The notes under the pieces were generated by a model. It was not told the DNA's origin, made no database searches, and saw only the letters and a program-made list of their open reading frames with translations. From Balneolaceae bacterium UBA7797 (lineage in GTDB: Bacteria > Bacteroidota > Rhodothermia > Balneolales > Balneolaceae): DNA of 64,000 nucleotides. Position 1 is the stretch's first letter; the number at the start of each line of letters is the position of its first letter. The stretch covers positions 186,001 through 250,000 of the forward strand of contig DLCN01000003.1 of NCBI GenBank assembly GCA_002480645.1. The letters are read 5' to 3'. The translations under genes were made by a program, and so were the position numbers. Below are positions 25,815 to 34,500 of the stretch, piece after piece.

Positions 25815-26506
25815 TTTTTCAGAAAAAATACCATAGAAATATTTGCCGATACCTTTACTGACTGATCAAACTCCATCATAGAAGATCGTTTCATTTCCAT
25901 CATACCATCGAATTCCATATTCATCATGCGGGAGCTAACCACATAATCACCGTAAGTAATAGATTTTACCTTTCCGAGTGAGTCGCCCGATGTTTTGGCG
26001 ATCAATTCAGCTTTTTGTCTGGCAGCTTCGATGGCGGTAACTAATGCAGCATCTTTACCCTCAGACATTTTAGTGCTGGAAAAGCTACCATTGAACTGAT
26101 CAAAACCATGCTCAATCAAACTCATCTGGATGACCTCAAAATTTGAAAAATCGGAAAATGAAACAGATACCTGCTGACTGGTAGTAGTTCTGTAATTATC
26201 GCGGTCGTTATTATACCGTTTTCGCATAGAAACCGGTTGGAAGTGAATATCACTTTCTTTGATGTCGTGTTTTTTTAGAAGCCTGGCCAGCACAGATTCT
26301 CGTTCCTGATGGATGGCAAAAGCATCCTGCGGGGTGTTTGCTTCTGCGTTTATAGTAACATTGAACGTGATAAGGTCGGCGGGTAAGAGTTCTGAGGCTG
26401 TCATCGAGATAGAGATAGTACGTTCGGTTGAATTCTGAGATTGCTGAGCCTTGATAGCAGAACCGAATGCAAAGATTACAGCGGTTACAACAATTAATCG
26501 TTTCAT
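25811..26506 (-). CDS. SIMPL-domain (DUF541) exported protein
   Basis: This is a 231-residue protein with a signal peptide ending IKAQ-QSQ. Features of the SIMPL/DUF541 family are SISMTASELLPADLITFNVT at the start, a long helix with AIHQERESVLARLLKKH, the strand QVSVSFSDFSNFEVI, and later AIEAARQKAELIAKTSG. Family members are periplasmic or outer-membrane associated and form ring-like assemblies; their biochemical role is not settled. It converges on tesA with a four-base overlap of stop codons. Confidence 0.88.
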   Translation of the reverse strand: MKRLIVVTAVIFAFGSAIKAQQSQNSTERTISISMTASELLPADLITFNVTINAEANTPQDAFAIHQERESVLARLLKKHDIKESDIHFQPVSMRKRYNNDRDNYRTTTSQQVSVSFSDFSNFEVIQMSLIEHGFDQFNGSFSSTKMSEGKDAALVTAIEAARQKAELIAKTSGDSLGKVKSITYGDYVVSSRMMNMEFDGMMEMKRSSMMEFDQSVKVSANISMVFFLKN

Positions 26507-26562
26507 AAAAAATCCTGTGTTTAAAGTGTTTTCATCATTAACCGATGGTGAACATAAAAGTT

Positions 26563-26608
26563 GCTCGCTCTAATAGAATTCACATATTGATGTGAGCGAG
26601 CTTTTTTT
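26563..26608 (+). terminator. plus-strand terminator with no obvious gene before it
   Basis: The perfect 8-base arms GCTCGCTC and GAGCGAGC enclose a 23-base loop, itself partly self-complementary (CACAT/ATGTG), and are followed by seven T. The nearest plus-strand gene upstream is tesA, whose stop is 750 bases away across the antisense of the SIMPL gene. Confidence 0.75.
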
Positions 26609-26786
26609 AGGCTTGATCTATAGGGGTGGAATTAAAGAAATCTAGGAAGTCGTTGGAGATAATTTTAATTAACTCGGGGTAAACATTTGAAATCCTGAAT
26701 AAAAAAGGAAAATTGCAGGTTAACAATGTTAAGTGAAACAGCAAAAAAACATTCAAAAAGAAAACCAATGGGTAAATGAATTTTAT

Positions 26787-26794
26787 TAATTTTG
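26787..26794 (+). promoter_or_regulatory. candidate Bacteroidota-type -7 box for the TonB receptor operon
   Basis: TAATTTTG fits the Bacteroidota -7 consensus TAnnTTTG. No good TTTG at the expected -33 distance was found, so the call is tentative. It lies 18 bases upstream of a LacI-family-type palindrome, which would place that operator just after the transcription start. Confidence 0.3.
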
Positions 26795-26812
26795 GGGGTT
26801 ATGAAAAAAAGC

Positions 26813-26826
26813 TGGAAGCGCTTGCA
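26813..26826. promoter_or_regulatory. LacI/GalR-family-type operator
   Basis: TGGAAGCGCTTGCA matches TGNAANCGNTTNCA, the general form of LacI/GalR-family operators with central CG, at all ten fixed positions. It lies about 120 bases before the TonB receptor start. Repression of the operon by a LacI-family regulator encoded elsewhere is inference; no such regulator is in the window. Confidence 0.5.
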
Positions 26827-26948
26827 TAATCCCCTAAACAGACTTTTCTTTGGTTGTTAAATCAATCTCAGATTAGCCCTTCTTTGTGGAGTTTGAAGGC
26901 GCTTCATATTTTTATTTACCAATACAATTAACAATTCAGGATCAGATT

Positions 26949-29846
26949 ATGAGTAAATTTATACGGCTGACTTTGTCAGTTTGTCTGGCAATTATTGCTA
27001 TTGGTACGCCATTAACTATGGCTGCCGATCCCCATTCTAATGCTTCAACGTCTGTGTCGGGGCAGGTGCTTGATGTTTACGGAGAGCCCATGCCCGGAGT
27101 CAACGTTGTAGTAAAGGGTACTGTAGTAGGTACTCCAACTGATGCTGATGGCCGTTTTGACTTAACGGTTCGTCAGAATCCTCCCATTATTTTACAATTC
27201 ACCATGGTAGGGTATCAACCCAAGGAACTTGAGATCACGGATAACGTCGTTGATGATATCGTAGTACAACTCGAAGAACAAACCATTTTCGGAAACGATG
27301 TTGTAGTTTCAGCATCAAGAGTGGAAGAAAGTATATTGCAATCACCTGTTTCAATCGAAAAAATTGACATTCTTGATATTCAAAATGCAGGTACTCCAAA
27401 TTTTTATGATGCCATCGGTAATCTGAAAGGAGTGGATTTCAGTACTCAGAGTTTAACCTTCAAATCGATCAATACCCGTGGTTTTGCTGCGAATGGTAAT
27501 ACCCGATTTGTTCAACTTATCGATGGAATTGATAATCAGGCTCCCGGTTTGAACTTCGCTGTGGGTAATGTGGTAGGTATTTCAGAATTAGATCTGGAAA
27601 GTATCGAACTTATTCCGGGTGCTGCATCTGCTTTGTACGGCCCAAATGCTATAAATGGTATACTTTTGATGAACAGTAAAAGTGCTTTTGACTACCAAGG
27701 CATCACTGTAAATGTTAAGAACGGAGTAAACCATATCGATAGTAACCTGGAAGATCCATCCTTATATCAAAGTTATAGTATTCGTATTGCTCAGGCATTC
27801 AATAATAAATGGGCATTTAAAGTGAATGCGTCTTACCTGAAAGCTCAGGATTTTATCGCCCAGGATTACCGCGATCAAAGTGGATTGCTCGAACGAGGAG
27901 CAACAAACCGTGAAGATGCAGCTGTACCACGTTTATATGACGGATTAAATACTTATGGAGATTTCACCATCACTGTTGGTGCTGTTGCAGATGCAGTAAT
28001 CGCAGGAGGTGGAGCAAATGGAGCGCAGATCTCAGCACTTAGAACTCTGTTCCCGGATGGAGCTAGTGGTGCTTTTACTCCAACCGGATACACTGAAAAT
28101 TCTTTTGTAGATAATACTACAGAGAGTTTAAAACTTGGTGGAGCTTTACATTACAGATTGACTGATAAACTGGAATTAATTGGACAATATAATATTGGAT
28201 ATGGTAGTACAGTGTATACTGCCAATGACCGATTTGTATTGGATGATTTCAGTATCTGGACAGGAAAAATTGAACTGAGAAATCCTGATTTCTACGTTCG
28301 TGCCTATACTACTCAGGAAGATGCGGGTGATTCATATGCTGCCAACACATTAGCATCATTGATCAACCAAAAATATTACTTGCCTAATTATTTTGGCGCT
28401 TTTGCTGAAGCCCGAACACAAGGGGCTACTGTAGAACAAGCTCATGCAAGAGCAAGAACAGTTGCTGATCAGGCTCAATTTAGTCCCAATGACCAAACAT
28501 TTAAAGATGAAGCCAAGAGACTCAGAAACCTTCCTATTTCTGAAGGTGGAGCGAAATTCCTTGATAAGTCTGACCTCTACCATGCCGAAGGGATGTATAA
28601 TTTCTCTAGTGTAATTGATCCTGAGATCGTGCAAATGCAGGCGGGTATCAATGTTCGCCAGTATGCACTGGAATCCGGTGGAACGTTATTTGCACTTAAA
28701 GATGAACAATCAGGTGAGGAATTTGCCATCAACGAGTGGGGAGCTTTTGCTCAGTTCGGTAAACAATTTATGGATGATAAACTTGATGTGAGTGCATCAT
28801 TCCGATATGATAAAAACGAATATTTCGATGGCCAGCTTTCACCCCGGGCTTCTGCAATTCTTACGTTAGCTGATGTCCATAATTTCCGTGTTTCTTACCA
28901 GCGTGGTTTCAGAATACCTACTACACAGGATCAGTTCATTGACCTGGATGTGGTTTCTAGACGATTGGTTGGGAGCAATCCGGCGTTAGTAGATCGCTAT
29001 CTGTTTAAAACCAACACAGTTTACTCAGGAGTACTTCAGGCTCGTCAGGCTCTGGCAGCCGGCGCTTCCATGAATGATGCGATGGCTATGGTTACTGAGT
29101 TTAACTTTGATGACTTCCAGCCTGAAAAGATCAGCACGTACGAAGTAGGTTATAAGACACTGATCAGCAACCGATTGTTTATCGATGCCTACTATTATTT
29201 CAGTAATTATACGGATTTCATCGCGGAAGTAACTTTTACTCAAGGGATCCCAAATGGATTAAAGCAGGCTCCGGGTGCAGAATATTCCGGTGCAACAGCT
29301 CCGGGAACAGATAGTTGGAAACAATCTGTGATCACTCAGCAAGATCCAAATAATCCAAATTCTTCGTTCCCAACTCAAAGCTATGGTTTTGATGTGAACG
29401 CAGATGGTAATGTAAGATCTCATGGTTTTGCCGTAACTGCAGACTACTCATTGAACGGTGGTTATACCATAGGTGGTAACTTATCATACAATAAACTGCT
29501 CGATCAGGAAGATCTCCTGGCCCAGGGTTTCCGCGCCAGCTATAACACTCCGGAATGGAGATATAACGTACGTTTCCAGAATCGTAAGCTTACCAAGAAT
29601 ATTGGTTTTAACCTGACCTACCGCTGGCAGGATGCTTATGTGTGGGAATCATCGATCGGTGAAGGAGTTGTAGATGCCTTCGGAACTCTTGATGCTCAAG
29701 TCAGCTATCGCTTATCAAGATTCAATTCAACCATCAAAGTTGGAGGTAGTAACATACTTAACGAGCAATACACTACTTCGTTAGCAAACCCAACTATGGG
29801 AGCCATTTACTACGTTTCATTCACCCTTGATCAACTTCTGAAATAA
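26949..29846 (+). CDS. TonB-dependent outer-membrane receptor
   Basis: This is a 965-residue TonB-dependent transporter. The start was moved to 26949 because MSKFIRLTLSVCLAIIAIGT begins a signal peptide, whereas the longer reading frame adds 21 residues that do not fit one. After the signal comes a carboxypeptidase-regulatory-like domain (SGQVLDVYGEPMPGVNVVVK, about 30-110), then the plug (VVVSASRVEESILQSPVSIE to about residue 250) and a 22-strand-type barrel ending YYVSFTLDQLLK. The SGNH lipoprotein gene follows after 15 bases. Import of a product released by that hydrolase is a reasonable inference. There is no SusD-like partner, so it is not a standard glycan locus. Confidence 0.9.
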   Translation: MSKFIRLTLSVCLAIIAIGTPLTMAADPHSNASTSVSGQVLDVYGEPMPGVNVVVKGTVVGTPTDADGRFDLTVRQNPPIILQFTMVGYQPKELEITDNVVDDIVVQLEEQTIFGNDVVVSASRVEESILQSPVSIEKIDILDIQNAGTPNFYDAIGNLKGVDFSTQSLTFKSINTRGFAANGNTRFVQLIDGIDNQAPGLNFAVGNVVGISELDLESIELIPGAASALYGPNAINGILLMNSKSAFDYQGITVNVKNGVNHIDSNLEDPSLYQSYSIRIAQAFNNKWAFKVNASYLKAQDFIAQDYRDQSGLLERGATNREDAAVPRLYDGLNTYGDFTITVGAVADAVIAGGGANGAQISALRTLFPDGASGAFTPTGYTENSFVDNTTESLKLGGALHYRLTDKLELIGQYNIGYGSTVYTANDRFVLDDFSIWTGKIELRNPDFYVRAYTTQEDAGDSYAANTLASLINQKYYLPNYFGAFAEARTQGATVEQAHARARTVADQAQFSPNDQTFKDEAKRLRNLPISEGGAKFLDKSDLYHAEGMYNFSSVIDPEIVQMQAGINVRQYALESGGTLFALKDEQSGEEFAINEWGAFAQFGKQFMDDKLDVSASFRYDKNEYFDGQLSPRASAILTLADVHNFRVSYQRGFRIPTTQDQFIDLDVVSRRLVGSNPALVDRYLFKTNTVYSGVLQARQALAAGASMNDAMAMVTEFNFDDFQPEKISTYEVGYKTLISNRLFIDAYYYFSNYTDFIAEVTFTQGIPNGLKQAPGAEYSGATAPGTDSWKQSVITQQDPNNPNSSFPTQSYGFDVNADGNVRSHGFAVTADYSLNGGYTIGGNLSYNKLLDQEDLLAQGFRASYNTPEWRYNVRFQNRKLTKNIGFNLTYRWQDAYVWESSIGEGVVDAFGTLDAQVSYRLSRFNSTIKVGGSNILNEQYTTSLANPTMGAIYYVSFTLDQLLK

Positions 29847-29861
29847 GAGGAACCTAATACG

Positions 29862-31490
29862 ATGAAGAATATCTTTAAATCAACCATACTTTTACTTTCT
29901 GTGGCATTAGTTATGAATGCCTGTGACGGATCGGGTGAGTCATTGATCAATGAACGCCTTGAAGAAAATCCGTTACCAACACCCGCTACCTACTCATCAG
30001 GGAGTGCGGATTTCTCCAACTTCGTTGCGATCGGTAATTCGCTTACAGCCGGTTATATGGATGGTGCACTCTACAATTTGGGGCAGCAAAATTCCATTCC
30101 AAATATTATGGCAGAGGCTTTTGCGCAGACTACCGATGGAGATTATGACTTTGTTCAACCATTCATTAATTCTGAAAACGGGTTCAATACAGTAGCCAGC
30201 CCGAATCCGGCGTTATCTACTATTTTAGGCCGTTTCCAGCTCGATATAAACGTACCCGGGCCTTCTCCGGTTATTAACGGAGAAGCTATCACTGCGTACA
30301 ACGGAGAACCCGTAAATAACTTTGGTGTACCTGGAATTGTTACCGGTCAGTTGTTAACACCTCTCACCGGTGGTCCTGCTGATCCGTCAAATCCGGCATT
30401 CAATCCGTTCTATCAGCGTTTTGCGTCGCAGCCCGGTACTTCTACCATTCTCGGAGAAGCAATCGCAGCCCAGCCAACATTCTTTTCTTTGTGGATAGGT
30501 AATAACGATGTGTTGGGATATGCTGCTTCCGGAGCTTCCAATCCGGCAATACTAACATCAGATGTTGATTTTAGCACGCAATATAATGCGGTTATTGATC
30601 AGTTGATGGCAAACACTACGGCAAAAGGAGTAGTAGCAAATATTCCACCGCTGTTAGGAACACCTGTTTTCCAGGCTGTAAGATGGAATAATATAACGTT
30701 AGACGCTGCAACGGCAGCTGCTGTAAATGCCGGATTAGGACAAGTAAATCAGGTTATTCAGGGGTGTGCGAACGTAGGAGTTGCTCAATCTGATATAGAT
30801 CAGAGATTGATGTCTTATTCAGAGGGTGACAATCCGATCCTGGTTATTGATGAAGAACTTGATGACCTGGGTGGATGCTTTGATGCATTGGCATTGGCCA
30901 TGGGAATGTCTGCTCAGGAAAGAGCTGCACTTACACCTTATGAGCAGTCCCGCCCGATGGTAGAGGGAGAATTAGTTTTACTTTCTGCAGGAGCTGTATT
31001 AGGAACAGAGGCAGATGGAGATGCTTCTGTAGCAGATACCCCGATCGGAGTAGTCGTCCCTCTTGGGTTTAATGTGGCAACCGGAGAATTGAGCGGAGAT
31101 CAATATTATCTTACAATTGCAGAGATCACAGAGATTGAAACTAAAAGAGCGACCTTTAATGGTATTATTTCAACAGCAGTAGGAAACTACAGCGATCGTT
31201 TAGCTTTCTATGATACTAATTCACCAACAGGTGCATTTTATGATCTGATGGGATTTAGTGATGGTGAGCCGGGCATAACGGTAGAGAATGTGTTTTTACA
31301 GCCAGACTTTAGCCCGAATGGAGTAATTAGTACCGATGGTATCCATCCGAATCCCAGAGGTTCTGCACTCTTAGCAAATGAAATGCTTGGTGCCATCGAA
31401 GCAAAATTTGGTGCGGACTTACCTTCAGTTGGAGTAATAGACCGACCTGGAGTTGTGATCTGTGCCGGTATGTGTTTAAGCCAGCAGTAA
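29862..31490 (+). CDS. SGNH-hydrolase lipoprotein
   Basis: This is an exported lipoprotein of 542 residues (signal MKNIFKSTILLLSVALVMNA, lipobox MNAC). SGNH blocks: nucleophile Ser in FVAIGNSLTAGYMDG (GNSL instead of GDSL), Gly in NFGVPGIVTGQ, Asn in LWIGNNDVLGYA, and Asp/His near the C-terminus in TDGIHPNPRGSALLANEML. It is much longer than TesA-like enzymes, with large insertions between blocks. As the second gene of the TonB receptor operon it is probably anchored at the outer membrane and acts on lipids or esters that the receptor then imports; the substrate is unknown. Confidence 0.85.
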   Translation: MKNIFKSTILLLSVALVMNACDGSGESLINERLEENPLPTPATYSSGSADFSNFVAIGNSLTAGYMDGALYNLGQQNSIPNIMAEAFAQTTDGDYDFVQPFINSENGFNTVASPNPALSTILGRFQLDINVPGPSPVINGEAITAYNGEPVNNFGVPGIVTGQLLTPLTGGPADPSNPAFNPFYQRFASQPGTSTILGEAIAAQPTFFSLWIGNNDVLGYAASGASNPAILTSDVDFSTQYNAVIDQLMANTTAKGVVANIPPLLGTPVFQAVRWNNITLDAATAAAVNAGLGQVNQVIQGCANVGVAQSDIDQRLMSYSEGDNPILVIDEELDDLGGCFDALALAMGMSAQERAALTPYEQSRPMVEGELVLLSAGAVLGTEADGDASVADTPIGVVVPLGFNVATGELSGDQYYLTIAEITEIETKRATFNGIISTAVGNYSDRLAFYDTNSPTGAFYDLMGFSDGEPGITVENVFLQPDFSPNGVISTDGIHPNPRGSALLANEMLGAIEAKFGADLPSVGVIDRPGVVICAGMCLSQQ

Positions 31491-31512
31491 GCTGACAGTA
31501 ATTCACAATTTG

Positions 31513-31545
31513 AAGCCTCTTCCCATTCGGGAGGAGGCTTTTTTT
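31513..31545 (+). terminator. terminator of the TonB/SGNH operon
   Basis: The arms GCCTCTTCCC and GGGAGGAGGC pair with one wobble around an ATTC loop and are followed by seven T. It lies about 20 bases after the SGNH lipoprotein stop. Confidence 0.88.
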
Positions 31546-31616
31546 ATGACAAAATTTATAGCTGATCAAAATATGAGTAACTTTGTCAAAATGAAGCGTA
31601 TCGACTTCGCTGGCAT

Positions 31617-31624
31617 TATATTTG
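31617..31624 (+). promoter_or_regulatory. candidate -7 box for grpE-dnaJ
   Basis: TATATTTG fits TAnnTTTG and lies 41 bases before the grpE start. There is no convincing -33 box. No CIRCE inverted repeat (TTAGCACTC-N9-GAGTGCTAA) is present in the gap, so HrcA control is not indicated. Confidence 0.3.
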
Positions 31625-31664
31625 CTTTTCGCCATCTAAAAAACGGAACTTTGAAATAGTAACT

Positions 31665-32294
31665 ATGAGCAAAAAAGATCATAAAGAAAATAAAACTGCA
31701 GAGGCTGAATTGAATAAAGAAACACAGAACACAGAAGAAACTGCAGAACTAAATGAGCAGGAGATCGAAGAAAGTAATGAAGTAGTTGAGGAAGCTGCTT
31801 CGGAGGACGCTACCAATAACAATGAAGAAAGCGAACAGGTTGCTTTGATAGAAAAACTTGAGAAAGAGTTAAACGATACAAAAGATTCACTGCTCAGAAA
31901 GGCGGCTGAATTAGAGAATGTTAGAAAGCGAGTTCAAAGAGAAAGGATTACCCTGTTCGAGGATGCGAAGATCTCTGCACTGCAGGAATTTTTGCCGATC
32001 TCTGAGGATATGAAACGAACACTGGATGCCTCGGAAGGAAGCGAGATCGACAAGAGCTTTCTGGAAGGAGTGAAAATGGTAGCCAGTAAATTTGACGAAG
32101 TATTAAATAGATACGGGGTTGAACGAATTGATGATACGGGTGTGCCATTTGATGTAAACATTCATGACGCCATGTTACGGCAACCGGCCCCGGATAAGAA
32201 GACCAAAAGCGATACGGTGCTGAACGTACTCGAAAGTGGGTATAAGATCGGTGATCGGGTTATCAAACATGCAAAAGTAATTGTAAGCGAATAA
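31665..32294 (+). CDS. grpE: GrpE nucleotide exchange factor
   Basis: It releases ADP from DnaK and works with DnaJ in the Hsp70 cycle in the cytoplasm. It has 209 residues: a very acidic, Glu-rich N-terminal 60 residues, a long coiled-coil (LIEKLEKELNDTKDSLLRKA then AELENVRKRVQRER), and the C-terminal beta domain with GVPFDVNIHDAMLRQPA and VLESGYKIGDRVIKHAKVIV. dnaJ follows after 11 bases. dnaK is not in the window. Confidence 0.95.
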   Translation: MSKKDHKENKTAEAELNKETQNTEETAELNEQEIEESNEVVEEAASEDATNNNEESEQVALIEKLEKELNDTKDSLLRKAAELENVRKRVQRERITLFEDAKISALQEFLPISEDMKRTLDASEGSEIDKSFLEGVKMVASKFDEVLNRYGVERIDDTGVPFDVNIHDAMLRQPAPDKKTKSDTVLNVLESGYKIGDRVIKHAKVIVSE

Positions 32295-32305
32295 CAAGGA
32301 TTTAA

Positions 32306-33481
32306 ATGGCGACTAAACGCGACTACTACGAAATTTTAGGTGTTGATAAGGGTGTAAGTGATGCGGAGCTTAAAAAGGCCTACCGCAAACTTGCCATGAA
32401 ATATCACCCCGACAGAAACAAAGGGGACGCCGAAGCAGAAAAGAAATTCAAAGAAGCCGCGGAAGCGTATGAGGTACTTAGAGATCCTCAGAAACGAGCT
32501 CAATATGATCAGTTTGGCCATGCCGGCATGAATGGCGGCGGAGGTTTTGGTGGTGGAGGTGTCGAATTTGATATGGAAGACATCTTCAGCCGTTTTGGTG
32601 ATATTTTTGGAGGTGGTTTCTTTGGTGAAGATATGTTTGGCGGTGGCCGCGGCCGTTCAAGAGGACGCCGAAGAGAACCGGGTACTCCCGGCTCTGATAT
32701 GAAGATACGAATGCCATTAACGCTTGAGGAAATTGCATTCGGTACTGAGAAAAAACTTAAAGTAAAAAAACAGATCGTTTGTGATACCTGCTCAGGAACA
32801 GGTGCTGCGACCAATTCTGATTTTGAAACCTGTGGTACCTGTAATGGGATGGGAGAAGTGAGACAGGTTACCCGTACCATGCTTGGACAAATGGTGAATG
32901 TACAACCATGTCCGACCTGTCAGGGCGAAGGCCGTATCATTAAGAATAAATGTAAGGCATGCCATGGCGAGGGCCGTGTGAAAGGTGAAGAAACCATCAA
33001 AGTAAATATTCCATCAGGTGTTTCTACCGGTAATTACATTACGCTTAGAGGGCAGGGAAATGCCGGAAGAAGAGGTGGCCGTGCCGGTGATCTCATCGTG
33101 CTCATAGAAGAGAAAGAGCATGAGCATTTTATCCGGGAAGGAAATAATATCTATTACGATCTTACTTTAAGTATTCCTGATGCAATACTTGGAACAGAGG
33201 TTCAGGTTCCCACTCTAAAAGGCAAAGCTAAGCTAAGAATTGAACCGGGTACTCAACCTGCTAAATTACTTAGAATGCGAGGTAAAGGTATTCACGGACT
33301 GAATAATTCCGGTGAGGGTGATCAGTATGTTCGTGTGAATGTATACATCCCGCACAGTCTTACAGATAATGAGAAAAAAGCTATTGAATCCTTAAAAGGT
33401 AACTCCAATTTTGATGCCTCAAATCAAACTAAAGAAGAGAAAGGGTTCTTTAGTAAAATGAAAGATGCCTTTGGCCATTAA
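32306..33481 (+). CDS. dnaJ: DnaJ co-chaperone
   Basis: This is the Hsp40 partner of DnaK: it binds unfolded protein and stimulates ATP hydrolysis. At 391 residues it is full length. The J-domain has the HPD motif in MKYHPDRNKGD. A Gly/Phe-rich region spans about 72-120. Four CxxCxGxG zinc modules follow (CDTCSGTGA, CGTCNGMGE, CPTCQGEGR, CKACHGEGR), then the substrate-binding C-domain with VNIPSGVSTGNYITLRGQGN. It is in an operon with grpE; the next gene's start overlaps its 3' end by 17 bases. Confidence 0.96.
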   Translation: MATKRDYYEILGVDKGVSDAELKKAYRKLAMKYHPDRNKGDAEAEKKFKEAAEAYEVLRDPQKRAQYDQFGHAGMNGGGGFGGGGVEFDMEDIFSRFGDIFGGGFFGEDMFGGGRGRSRGRRREPGTPGSDMKIRMPLTLEEIAFGTEKKLKVKKQIVCDTCSGTGAATNSDFETCGTCNGMGEVRQVTRTMLGQMVNVQPCPTCQGEGRIIKNKCKACHGEGRVKGEETIKVNIPSGVSTGNYITLRGQGNAGRRGGRAGDLIVLIEEKEHEHFIREGNNIYYDLTLSIPDAILGTEVQVPTLKGKAKLRIEPGTQPAKLLRMRGKGIHGLNNSGEGDQYVRVNVYIPHSLTDNEKKAIESLKGNSNFDASNQTKEEKGFFSKMKDAFGH

Positions 33482-34382
33482 CAAGCCGGCATATTTTAAA
33501 AAGATCCAAATGATGGTGATCCTCTTAATGGTCGCCATCATTGTAGGATTACCGGAAATGTATGCGCAGGATCTACCGGTGCTGGAATTATCTGCGTATA
33601 AAAGAATTGATAAACCAGCCCGCGAAGAAGTTTCAGGTATAATAAAAAGCCGGCGCTACGAAAATGTATATTGGGTGCATGGGGACTCCGGCACTCCGGA
33701 TCGTATTTATGCAATTAACAGAGATGGTGAGATCGTTGCTGAGGGTAAAGATTATAAGGGAACCAAAGTAAAAGGCGCTAAAAACAAAGACTGGGAAGAT
33801 ATTGCGCTTGGTGAAGATGGAACACTCATTCTGTCAGATCTTGGAAATAATTGTGAATGCCGGGATGATCTCAAGATCATTATACTCAGTGAACCAGCTC
33901 CGGACGACAAGTCAGTAGATGTTATTCACGAATTCTATATTGAGTATCCACAACGAACTGATCTGATCGGAAAATTTTTAGATATCGGTTACAATTCTGA
34001 AGGTATTTTCCAGAAAGATGGAGTGATCTATGTGCTATCAAAACAGCCAGGGATCACCCGGCTCTTTAAATTAGAAGATCCGCAAGAAGATTCGGTAAAT
34101 ACACTAACGTTTGTGGAGTCTATGAAGACAGAATCGTTGGTCACTGCAGCAGATATTTCAAAGGATGGGAGCCTGTTAGCGATCTTATTGTACGATCAGA
34201 TCATAATTGCGGATATATCCGAAGGCAGCTTCTTTGGAGGACGTAAATGGAGCGCTTACCTGAAAGGTACAGAACAGATCGAGGCGGTTACGTTCGACTC
34301 AGATTCTACTTTGATCATTACCGAAGAAAATGGTGATCTGTATGAAATACAATTATCGGATCTGAAGCCTATATCTGATTAA
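33465..34382 (+). CDS. secreted propeller-like protein of unknown function
   Basis: This is a 305-residue exported protein. The start inside dnaJ (17-base overlap) was kept because it supplies the basic residues of a signal peptide (NKPAYFKKIQ, then MMVILLMVAIIVGL, cleavage after MYAQ); the ATG 45 bases later would leave no positive charge. The mature part has repeated strand-turn units such as YWVHGDSGTPDRIYAINRDG, WEDIALGEDGTLILSDLGNN and IEAVTFDSDSTLIITEENGD. These suggest a small beta-propeller related to phytase-like or strictosidine-synthase-like esterases. No catalytic set is clear. Coupling to dnaJ may be only positional. Confidence 0.6.
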   Translation: MPLAINKPAYFKKIQMMVILLMVAIIVGLPEMYAQDLPVLELSAYKRIDKPAREEVSGIIKSRRYENVYWVHGDSGTPDRIYAINRDGEIVAEGKDYKGTKVKGAKNKDWEDIALGEDGTLILSDLGNNCECRDDLKIIILSEPAPDDKSVDVIHEFYIEYPQRTDLIGKFLDIGYNSEGIFQKDGVIYVLSKQPGITRLFKLEDPQEDSVNTLTFVESMKTESLVTAADISKDGSLLAILLYDQIIIADISEGSFFGGRKWSAYLKGTEQIEAVTFDSDSTLIITEENGDLYEIQLSDLKPISD

Positions 34383-34500
34383 TGAGTTCATCGGGCCCGT
34401 TCACAACGGAATCTATCTGACCCAATTTATATCCTTCTGATGATCATAAGACTAGGGTTGTCCATTTTTAACTTTTGAAGTCATAAATCTGAGAATACGG

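Larger units (their letters stand above)
26507..26948. other. 442-base intergenic region: promoters, orphan terminator, operator
   Basis: No coding sequence is apparent; all frames are interrupted by stops. It contains the start-side of the SIMPL gene, a plus-strand terminator at 26563-26608, the motif TAACAATGTTAAG at 26720, a TAATTTTG box at 26787-26794, a LacI-family-type palindrome at 26813-26826 and a second inverted repeat TGAAG-GCG-CTTCA at 26894-26906. It ends at the TonB receptor start. Confidence 0.7.

Noticed and set aside
26886..26948. Upstream extension of the TonB receptor frame by 21 codons
   Set aside because: It adds a hydrophobic stretch before the true signal peptide and overlaps an inverted repeat in the leader.
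31546..31664. HrcA/CIRCE control of grpE-dnaJ
   Set aside because: No CIRCE inverted repeat and no hrcA gene in the window.
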